Assembly (NCBI GenBank): GCA_037446355.1 | Contig: JBBIIT010000002.1 | Span: 62,001 to 126,000 of the forward strand | Origin: Roseiarcus sp037446355 | Lineage (GTDB): Bacteria; Pseudomonadota; Alphaproteobacteria; Rhizobiales; Beijerinckiaceae | Direction of reading: 5' to 3' | Length of the DNA stretch: 64,000 bases | In this document: one piece after another, positions 16,478 to 23,514 of the stretch | How positions within the stretch are numbered: the stretch's first letter is position 1 | How the letters are laid out: the number at the start of each line of letters is the position of its first letter | Program-made: the position numbers and the translations under genes | The notes under the pieces: generated by a model | What the model saw: only the letters and a program-made list of their open reading frames with translations | Databases searched by the model: none | What the model was told of the DNA's origin: nothing

Positions 16478-17701
16478 TCAGAGGCGTGGCCAAGCAAATT
16501 CGTCGGCGCGGCCAACGCGCCGGGGAACAGGCTCGCCGAGCTTGAAGACTCTTGCGATTGCACCGGCCTCCGCGGTCGACTTCGAATCTCGACTTTCGAG
16601 CACCCCTCCCGGCGAAATCGGTCGCGCGGTGAGCGAAAGGATCGGACCTGCGAGCGGCTTCACAAGCGACTTCGGCGCCGCAGTCTCCGACGATGCGCCG
16701 GCCTCTCGACGGATTTGAGCGTTGATATCGTCCGCCGCTTGCTCGATGTCCGGCGGCAGACCGGCGACTTCATTGGTGGGTCGATCCTTATTCAGAGATC
16801 GCCGGATCTCCGCTTCGAGAAAATGAGCGATCTTACGACTTCCGGCTTTAGTAAAATGAATTCCGTCCACACCACGCAGTTTGACTCTTTGCCCGTCGAT
16901 ATTGGGGCCAAAGGCATCATACTGCCCATTTTGATCGGCGAACGCGTCCCAGACGTCGATATATTTCGCGCCGTCCTTTTCAGCGCGATCCTTATATATT
17001 TCGTCCAACTTGGCCGCCTGAGCGTTGAACCGGTCGCTGCGCATCGGCGGCAGTCCGACCCAAGCCACGGAAATATGCGCCGCGCGAAACGGCGCGACGA
17101 TCCGATCGATCCTTTGCCCGTATAACTCCCGCCATTTTTCGCTCAGCGGATCGAGCGTCTCCGATCCATCCTTGAGCGGCTGCAAATCGTTAATGCCGAG
17201 AAGGACGACGACGTAGTCGATCTTGTCTTTTCCGGCGCTGAGGTCCGTCGCGGCCTTTGGCCAATCGTAGTAGTCATCGCGCACCAAACCGGATGAATCG
17301 CGCGCCCTATCGACAATCGAGACCTCCGGCCTGTCCGAGAATGCATCGCTAAGCCCATCGGCGACGTTGACGCCCAGACTGTCGCCAAGCACGTAAACAA
17401 AGAAACTTGCTTGCAGAGGCGCTCCGCCCGGCGCCCCGGGCGTACGGGTCGCTGTCGCCGGTACGAAGTCGCGCACCTTCTTATGAGGTTTTCGTGCAAC
17501 TCGTTCGGCGGCCGGCGGCACTGTATCCTGGGGTTTTGCGGCGGGCTGTCCACCGAAAAGATGCATCAAAAACCCGGGAAACCCGCCATCTTCTGCGGGC
17601 GCCGAAGAGGCGGCGCCAATCAAGCAAAAGGCTGCGACAGCGATCATCCGCGCCGACCGGGCGGCCCAACGACTGAACTTGCTTTCGAGAGCCAACGACA
17701 T
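16478..17701 (-). CDS. SGNH/GDSL hydrolase family protein (DUF459-like), exported
   Basis: 407 residues. A basic N-terminus and hydrophobic helix ending near ASSAPAE indicate a signal peptide. After a Pro/Ala-rich linker, the SGNH core shows block I VYVLGDSLGVNVA (Ser), block III VLLGINDLQ (Gly-Asn region) and block V DGIHFTKAG (Asp and His). Such proteins in rhizobia are thought to act on cell-wall or polysaccharide acyl groups. It is 10 bp downstream of the lytic transglycosylase on the same strand, supporting an envelope role. Substrate unknown; the last ~90 residues look disordered. Confidence 0.85.
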   Translation of the reverse strand: MSLALESKFSRWAARSARMIAVAAFCLIGAASSAPAEDGGFPGFLMHLFGGQPAAKPQDTVPPAAERVARKPHKKVRDFVPATATRTPGAPGGAPLQASFFVYVLGDSLGVNVADGLSDAFSDRPEVSIVDRARDSSGLVRDDYYDWPKAATDLSAGKDKIDYVVVLLGINDLQPLKDGSETLDPLSEKWRELYGQRIDRIVAPFRAAHISVAWVGLPPMRSDRFNAQAAKLDEIYKDRAEKDGAKYIDVWDAFADQNGQYDAFGPNIDGQRVKLRGVDGIHFTKAGSRKIAHFLEAEIRRSLNKDRPTNEVAGLPPDIEQAADDINAQIRREAGASSETAAPKSLVKPLAGPILSLTARPISPGGVLESRDSKSTAEAGAIARVFKLGEPVPRRVGRADEFAWPRL

Positions 17702-17711
17702 CGGTGGCCGA

Positions 17712-18992
17712 TCAACGACGGTCTTTCATCTGCGCAAGCAGCGCCAGGCTCGGATTTCCGTCCGGCGCGGCGCCGATCTCCTCCTGATACGAGCGCACCG
17801 CAGCGCGCAGAGTCTCGCCCGCTCGCCCGTCAATTTCCCCCACATTATATCCAAGTTTCCGCAATTGCGACTGCATTTCTCGCACTTGCGCTGCGGTGAG
17901 TTGCCGTTCATGCGTGGGCCACGCGATGCGCAACGCGCCGCGCTCGGCGATCGCATCGCCCAGCAACGCCACACCGAGCGCGTAGGAAGTCGAATTGTTG
18001 TAAGATTTTATGACGTTGAAATTGTCGGTGACGAGAAAAACAGGGCCTTTGAGGCTGCTAGGAATCAAGAGTTTCGCTTCGCCATGACGAGGGAGAGCTT
18101 CGCCATCCGCTCGCTTTACGCCCCGCTCGGCAAACGACGCAAAAGAGGAGGGCGCGGATGAGTCTTTGGCGAGCAGTGCAAAATCCTCGGGAAGGATCAC
18201 CTCGTAGCCCCAGGCCAATCCCCCAATCCAACCGTGCTTGGCTAGATAGTTGGCGGTTGAGCCTATCGCGTCCGCCGAGTCCCGCCATATATCGCGTCGG
18301 CCGTCGCCGTCGAAGTCAACCGCATATTCGTTGAAACTCGATGGCATGAATTGTGTTTGCCCCATCGCGCCGGCCCAAGATCCGACCATCAGGCGTGGCG
18401 CAATGTCGCCCTCCTCAAGGATGGCGAGGGCGGCGATCAATTCGTCGCGGAAATAGTCCCCGCGATAATGAACATAAGCGAGGCTCGCGAGCGCGCGGAT
18501 CACATTGTCGGAGCCTTCGAACGCGCCGTATTCGGTCTCCATCCCCCAGATGCCCATGACGACGGACTCGGAAACGCCGTACGTCTTTTGAGCCTTTTCG
18601 AGCCACGCGTGCTCCGCCGCCGCCTTGATCCGCCCGCGATCGATGCGCGAAGACGACACTGCGCTAGCGAGATATTGCCAAATCGGCTTCGCGAACTCGG
18701 CTTGGTTTTTCGTGTGGCTGACAATCCGAGCGTCGAAGGTCACGTTCTTGAAAGCGGCGTCGAATGTCGCTCGCGAAACGCCCTTGGCCTCGGCGATCGG
18801 CCAAATATCCCTCACGAATTTCGCAAATCCCGACAAATCCCTGTGTTTAGCAGCCTCGTATCGCGCTTGATGCGGCTTTGCGGCGACGACGGTTGAAGCG
18901 CCGGCCGCGGCGAACGTCAGCATCGCGCCGAACAGCAACCGGCCAACTCGAACGCACCTTTTGCCGCGTTGCGAGGTTCGGAACATCTTCAT
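17712..18992 (-). CDS. lytic murein transglycosylase B family with peptidoglycan-binding domain
   Basis: Cleaves the MurNAc-GlcNAc bond to give 1,6-anhydro ends, in the periplasm. 426 residues: signal peptide (hydrophobic segment about 18-38), SLT_2/MltB catalytic domain with the active-site Glu in GIWGMETEYGAFEG and the downstream GSWAGAMGQTQFMPSSF, and a C-terminal peptidoglycan-binding repeat (about 360-420, LRKLGYNVGEIDGRAGETLR). No lipobox Cys, so soluble rather than a lipoprotein like E. coli MltB. Followed at once by the SGNH hydrolase gene. Confidence 0.93.
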   Translation of the reverse strand: MKMFRTSQRGKRCVRVGRLLFGAMLTFAAAGASTVVAAKPHQARYEAAKHRDLSGFAKFVRDIWPIAEAKGVSRATFDAAFKNVTFDARIVSHTKNQAEFAKPIWQYLASAVSSSRIDRGRIKAAAEHAWLEKAQKTYGVSESVVMGIWGMETEYGAFEGSDNVIRALASLAYVHYRGDYFRDELIAALAILEEGDIAPRLMVGSWAGAMGQTQFMPSSFNEYAVDFDGDGRRDIWRDSADAIGSTANYLAKHGWIGGLAWGYEVILPEDFALLAKDSSAPSSFASFAERGVKRADGEALPRHGEAKLLIPSSLKGPVFLVTDNFNVIKSYNNSTSYALGVALLGDAIAERGALRIAWPTHERQLTAAQVREMQSQLRKLGYNVGEIDGRAGETLRAAVRSYQEEIGAAPDGNPSLALLAQMKDRR

Positions 18993-19026
18993 GAAAATCC
19001 CGGAATCGAATCCGCCGCCAAAACGC

Positions 19027-19851
19027 TCAACCGGCGAACTTGATGTCCTCTGGGCGAGGCATCGAGATGATGTTGTACCCGGAGTCGACGAAATGTATTT
19101 CGCCGGTCACGCCGGCGGACAACGGCGAGAGCAGATAAAGGCCCGAGCCGCCGACATCTTCGATCGTAACCGTGCGCCGCAGGGGGGCATGTTCACGTTG
19201 AAAACTGAACATGAATCGAGCGTCGCCAATGCCCGCGCCAGCCAATGTTCGGACCGGGCCCGCAGAGATCGCGTTGACGCGGATCCCCGCTGGACCAAAA
19301 TCGGAAGCAAGATAACGCACACTCGCCTCCAGCGCCGCTTTGGCCACGCCCATCACATTGTAATTCGGCATCACTCGCGTGGCGCCGCCGAAGGTCAACG
19401 TCAACATGCTGCCGCCCGCCGGCATCATCTGCGCGGCGCGCTTGGCGATCTCGGTGAAAGAAAACGCCGAAACCACCATCGTTCGAATGAAGTTCTCGCG
19501 AGTAGTGTCGGCATAGCGGCCCTTGAGCTCATTCTTGTCGGAATAGCCGATGCTATGAACCAGGAAATCCAATTCGCCCCATTTCGCCCCAAGCGCGGCG
19601 AACACCTGGTCCACTGAAGCGAGATCTTCAACGTCGCACGGCAGGATGAGCGAAGATTTTAAGCGCTCGGCGAGCGGCAAGACGCGCTTTCCCAAAGCGT
19701 CGCCCTGATAAGTGAAAGCCAACTCGGCGCCTTGGGCCGCCAGGGCCTTCGCAATTCCCCAGGCGATCGAATGGTCGTTCGCGACGCCCATCACGAGCCC
19801 GCGTTTCCCGCTCATCAGCCCTGACATCGTTGCGCTCGCTTGCCCGGTCAT
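19027..19851 (-). CDS. fabI: enoyl-[acyl-carrier-protein] reductase (NADH) FabI
   Basis: Last reduction of each fatty acid elongation cycle. 274 residues, SDR fold. GVANDHSIAWGIAKAL is the NADH-binding start typical of FabI; PNYNVMGVAK contains the catalytic Tyr164 and Lys171; NAISAGPVRTLA follows. The position equal to E. coli Tyr146 is Phe154 here (TLTFGG); see findings. It starts inside the fabB stop (ATGA, 19848-19851) as third gene of fabA-fabB-fabI, so all three steps are coexpressed. Confidence 0.95.
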   Translation of the reverse strand: MTGQASATMSGLMSGKRGLVMGVANDHSIAWGIAKALAAQGAELAFTYQGDALGKRVLPLAERLKSSLILPCDVEDLASVDQVFAALGAKWGELDFLVHSIGYSDKNELKGRYADTTRENFIRTMVVSAFSFTEIAKRAAQMMPAGGSMLTLTFGGATRVMPNYNVMGVAKAALEASVRYLASDFGPAGIRVNAISAGPVRTLAGAGIGDARFMFSFQREHAPLRRTVTIEDVGGSGLYLLSPLSAGVTGEIHFVDSGYNIISMPRPEDIKFAG

Positions 19852-21071
19852 GCGTCTACGTGCTTGAAAACCAGCGTCGCGTTCGTTCCGCCGAAGCCAA
19901 AGGAATTCGACAACACGGCGCCGAGTTTGACGTCGCTGCGCCGTTGGCGGACGATTGGCATATCCGCGAATTCGGGATCGATCTCGTCAATATGTGCGCT
20001 TTCGCAGATGAACCCGTTTTGCATCATCAAGAGTGAGTAGATAGCCTCGTGAACGCCTGTTGCGCCTTGTGAATGTCCAGTCAGCGATTTCGTGGCGGAA
20101 ATCGGAGGGCAGGCGTCACCTGAGCCGAAGACTTTTCGAATGGCTTCGATTTCCTTGAGATCGCCGACAGGCGTCGAGGTCGCGTGCGGGTTTATGTAAT
20201 CGATGCGCGGTTTGACCGTCGAGAGCGCCATCTTCATGCAGCGCGCGGCCCCTTCCCCCGATGGCGCAACCATGTCGGCGCCGTCCGAGGTCGCCCCGTA
20301 GCCTGCGACTTCGCCGTAAATTCGCGCGCCGCGGGCTTTCGCCCGCTCCAGATCCTCGAGTACGAGAACGCCGGCGCCAGCCGAGATTACGAAGCCGTCG
20401 CGATTCTTGTCATAGGCGCGCGAGGCGCGTTCGGGCGTGGCGTTGTATTGCGACGACATTGCGCCCATCGCGTCGAATAAGACCGAAAGCGTCCAGTCCA
20501 ACTCCTCGCACCCCCCAGCGAAAATCACATCCTGCTTGCCCAGCAGAATCTGTTCGTAGCCAGCGCCGATGCAATGGTTCGACGTCGCGCAAGCGGAAGA
20601 AATCGAATAACTCAGTCCCTTGATCTTGAACCAAGTTGAGAGCGTGGCTGAAGCGGTCGAACACATCGATTTGGGAACCGCGTAAGGGCCAACTCGTTTC
20701 GGCCCCTTTTCACGAGTGATGTCGGCGGCCTCGACGATCGCACGAGTCGAAGGACCGCCCGATCCCATAATCAATCCGGCGCGCTCGTTCGAAACCTCGT
20801 GGGTTTCGAGGCCGCTGTCGCGAATCGCCTGATCCATCGCGACATGCGCCCAAGCGGTGCCGCCGCCATGGAAGCGCATCGCGCGACGATCCAGGATTTC
20901 CTCGGGCTTCAGGGTGGGCGCGCCTTGTACCTGACTGCGAAATCCGAGTTCGGCGTATTTGTCAGCGCGAGTGATCCCCGAGCGACCCGCATGGAGGCTG
21001 GCGACAACTTCTTGCACATTATTTCCGATCGACGAGACGATCCCCATCCCGGTGACGACGACGCGTCTCAT
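19848..21071 (-). CDS. fabB: 3-oxoacyl-[acyl-carrier-protein] synthase I
   Basis: Condensing enzyme that elongates acyl chains and is needed for unsaturated fatty acids. 407 residues. The catalytic Cys is in SSACATSNHCIG, the two active-site His in NPHATSTPVGD and TKSLTGHSQGATG, and the C-terminal NSFGFGGTNATL closes the thiolase fold. Start ATG at 21071 has GAGAGGAG upstream. 45 bp after fabA and overlapping fabI, it forms the classic FabA/FabB unsaturated fatty acid pathway. Confidence 0.97.
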   Translation of the reverse strand: MRRVVVTGMGIVSSIGNNVQEVVASLHAGRSGITRADKYAELGFRSQVQGAPTLKPEEILDRRAMRFHGGGTAWAHVAMDQAIRDSGLETHEVSNERAGLIMGSGGPSTRAIVEAADITREKGPKRVGPYAVPKSMCSTASATLSTWFKIKGLSYSISSACATSNHCIGAGYEQILLGKQDVIFAGGCEELDWTLSVLFDAMGAMSSQYNATPERASRAYDKNRDGFVISAGAGVLVLEDLERAKARGARIYGEVAGYGATSDGADMVAPSGEGAARCMKMALSTVKPRIDYINPHATSTPVGDLKEIEAIRKVFGSGDACPPISATKSLTGHSQGATGVHEAIYSLLMMQNGFICESAHIDEIDPEFADMPIVRQRRSDVKLGAVLSNSFGFGGTNATLVFKHVDA

Positions 21072-21116
21072 ACCACTCTCCTCGTACGTATTTGACTTTG
21101 GCCAGCCGACATCGGC

Positions 21117-21641
21117 TCACGATGCGCCGGGTGCGCCGGCGCCGAAGAGGCCGACACGCATGTTGGCCACATCGTAGATACGCTGGCCGTCCGCCTCCAG
21201 CCAGCCATCGGCAATCGCGAGGTTGAGCTTACCTTTAAATACGCGCTTCACGTCGACGCCGTACAAGACCTTCTTGACTGTCGGCAAGACCTGATCGGTG
21301 AACTTGACTTCGCCGACGCCGAGAGCCCGACCGCGGCCGGGAAGGCCCAGCCAACCCAAGAAAAAGCCCGTGAGCTGCCAAAGCGCGTCCAAGCCCAAGC
21401 AGCCGGGCATCACAGGATCCCCTTTAAAATGGCAGTCGAAGAACCAAAGGTCCGGTCGAATGTCGAACTCGGCGCGAACCCCCCCTTTGCCGTGCGCGCC
21501 ACCCGATTCTGAAATTTCGACGATGCGATCGAACATTAGCATCGGCGGCAATGGCAACTGGGCATTGCCCAGCCCGAACAATTCTCCGCGACCGCAAGCT
21601 AGTAAGTCTTCGTAATCGAAATGGGAGTTTCTGTCCGACAT
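21117..21641 (-). CDS. fabA: 3-hydroxydecanoyl-[acyl-carrier-protein] dehydratase/isomerase
   Basis: Dehydrates 3-hydroxydecanoyl-ACP and isomerises the double bond, the entry to unsaturated fatty acids. 174 residues. Active-site His lies in WFFDCHFKGDPVMPG and the catalytic Asp in CLGLDALWQLTGFFLGW; MLMFDRIV near residue 35 is also typical. The frame is open far upstream to 22049, but that region overlaps irr on the other strand and is not family-like, so the start is placed at 21641. First gene of fabA-fabB-fabI, divergent from irr. Confidence 0.95.
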   Translation of the reverse strand: MSDRNSHFDYEDLLACGRGELFGLGNAQLPLPPMLMFDRIVEISESGGAHGKGGVRAEFDIRPDLWFFDCHFKGDPVMPGCLGLDALWQLTGFFLGWLGLPGRGRALGVGEVKFTDQVLPTVKKVLYGVDVKRVFKGKLNLAIADGWLEADGQRIYDVANMRVGLFGAGAPGAS

Positions 21642-21794
21642 AAGATTTCGGGATCCTGGAAAGCGCGTTGCGGGCCTAAGTGGGACCATCGCTGGCTTCG
21701 TAGCACAGGCCTTACGGTCTCGAAAGACACACCGCTGATTTGGCGATGATACGTCGGAGAGGATGACCGTGCTCGCACGACGTGCTAAAGAATG

Positions 21795-21811
21795 AAAAAT
21801 CAAAGATTTTT
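21795..21811. promoter_or_regulatory. 17-bp perfect palindrome between fabA and irr
   Basis: AAAAATC-AAA-GATTTTT: seven-base perfect arms with a three-base centre, two bases before the first possible irr start and 153 bp before fabA. It does not match the rhizobial iron control element. An operator, perhaps autoregulatory, is plausible. Confidence 0.45.
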
Positions 21812-21813
21812 GT

Positions 21814-22329
21814 GTGAGCGTGAATGTGACGGAGCCTATTCGTTTGATTAAGCCTCTCGCCCCATCGTCGCCATCGGTGATGGAGCGATGTCCGGTGCAT
21901 GCCTTGCGAAATAGGCTAAGAGCCGCGCGTCTGCGCCCCACGCGCCAAAGGGTCGTGTTGGGTTGGCTACTATTTGGCAAAGGAAACCGGCATGTAACCG
22001 CTGAAATATTATTCGACGAGGCGAAATCGGTGAAGTCGCCAGTATCCATGGCGACGATTTACAATACTCTGCATCAATTCGAGCGCGCTGGATTGTTGCG
22101 CGAAATCGCCGTCGAAGGGTCGAAGGCGTATTTCGACACCAATACGCGCCCTCACGCGCATTTCTTAATAGAAGAGACCGGCGCTCTGTTCGATATTCCC
22201 GACGCCGACCTCAGTTTGGTCAATCCGCCCAACGCGCCCGAAGGATATGAGGTTTCCCGGGTCGAACTGATCGTGCGAGTTCGCCGCGCGAAGTGCAGCG
22301 TCATTGCCGCGCCCAGTCTCCCTGAATAA
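21814..22329 (+). CDS. irr: Fur-family iron response regulator Irr
   Basis: Iron- and heme-responsive transcription factor that in rhizobia controls iron uptake and heme synthesis. 171 residues if GTG at 21814 is used; ATG at 21880 would give 149. The winged helix contains LRPTRQRVVLGWLLFGKG and PVSMATIYNTLHQFERAGLL. A Cys-Pro motif (MERCPVH, Cys26) resembles the heme regulatory motif of Bradyrhizobium Irr and is kept by both starts. The downstream heme/metal site reads PHAHF instead of three consecutive His. Divergence from fabA is typical. The 3-prime end overlaps the convergent gene by 29 bp. Confidence 0.9.
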   Translation: MSVNVTEPIRLIKPLAPSSPSVMERCPVHALRNRLRAARLRPTRQRVVLGWLLFGKGNRHVTAEILFDEAKSVKSPVSMATIYNTLHQFERAGLLREIAVEGSKAYFDTNTRPHAHFLIEETGALFDIPDADLSLVNPPNAPEGYEVSRVELIVRVRRAKCSVIAAPSLPE

Positions 22330-23317
22330 ACCCGCCGCTCGTCACGACCACCCAGTCGCGACCGCGGCGTTCGATTCGCAATACGCGGCCCGCACTGGGC
22401 ACGAGGTCGCCGGGGGCCACGGATTGCGGGCCATCCTGACCGTCTATGATGGCATAGCCGTCTCGCACGTCTACTAGCCTCAGGTTTTTGATACGGACTT
22501 TGGTCCGATCGATCGACCCGGTGGTTTCGTTGGAGACAGCCGGAGTCGCCTTGAGCATAGATACGGTCGGATTGGCGGGCGGGGGCGGTCCAACAGGCAA
22601 GAGCGTCGACGTGGCGCCTTTCTTCTCGAGCTTGTCCAGTCTGGACGTTAAATCAGAAAACCTCGCCGCCGAATCGTGGTCTATGCGGTCTCCAATCTTG
22701 TCGAGACGCGCGCCCTGATCCCGTTCGATGTGATCGATCCGCGACGAAAGCTGCGCCAATGCGCCGTTGAAATCGCGCGCCGCCGACGCACCGCTCTTCA
22801 CCTCGCTCAGAATCTTCTTGAGTTCCGCAGTCTCGTCTCGGCTTCGGGACGCCTCGATGGCGTCCAGCCTAGCCTTCATCGCGCCGAGCGACTGCGCGAG
22901 ACTCTGGTTTTCCTTCTCCCCTTGTGTGAGGAGCGCAGATTGCCGGTAGTGATTTGCCAGACCGGCGCCGGAGACCAGGACGAGTAAGACGAGGCTGGCG
23001 GCAAGGCCGATGGCCGTAGCGTTTCGCTTCGTCGGCGCCCCCGTCGCGTTCGCGCGCCGATTATCGGAAGGCGCCGAACGGTAGGGTGCAAGCTGCAGTC
23101 GAGGTAAATTCAACGGGAACGGGGAACCCTCGGGCTGGTCACTTTCGCCAGCTTCGATGGGCTTTTTCGGTTCAGATCGAGACAACGGGCGTTCGCCCGC
23201 CGCAGGGGCGAAGCCGTCGGCGGCGTCCAGCTCGCCTGGTTCGGCCTCTCGGGCCTCTGCCGAGCCGGCGACGCCAGTCGGTGGAGCGTCGGTGCTCGCA
23301 ATTTCATTCATGTCCAT
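22301..23317 (-). CDS. hypothetical membrane protein with coiled coil
   Basis: I do not recognise a named family. From the ATG at 23317 (338 residues; an open frame extends to 23374) it has an acidic, Pro-rich cytoplasmic N-terminus of about 95 residues, one membrane helix (AIGLAASLVLLVLVSGAGLA), a long heptad-like coiled coil of about 110 residues, a Pro-rich hinge and a C-terminal beta-rich domain (LRLVDVRDGYAIIDGQDGPQ ... VLRIERRGRDWVVVTSGG). The last domain is likely periplasmic. Similar layouts occur in rhizobial envelope proteins of unknown role. It ends inside irr. Confidence 0.7.
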   Translation of the reverse strand: MDMNEIASTDAPPTGVAGSAEAREAEPGELDAADGFAPAAGERPLSRSEPKKPIEAGESDQPEGSPFPLNLPRLQLAPYRSAPSDNRRANATGAPTKRNATAIGLAASLVLLVLVSGAGLANHYRQSALLTQGEKENQSLAQSLGAMKARLDAIEASRSRDETAELKKILSEVKSGASAARDFNGALAQLSSRIDHIERDQGARLDKIGDRIDHDSAARFSDLTSRLDKLEKKGATSTLLPVGPPPPANPTVSMLKATPAVSNETTGSIDRTKVRIKNLRLVDVRDGYAIIDGQDGPQSVAPGDLVPSAGRVLRIERRGRDWVVVTSGGFIQGDWARQ

Positions 23318-23514
23318 GGAACCGCCCAAAGGATGCGCCGGAAAAATTTTCGACCCGATCCATGAATGGACCATTAACCAAGAGCGACGGCGCCATGATT
23401 ATTTTAGGGCGAGATTTGACCGTTCGGCTTCGATCTGGACACGATTGCCTCGCGCTGACATGTTAATCGCAATCGAAAATCGCGACAGAAGGCGAAAGCA
23501 AGGGTGAGATCACG

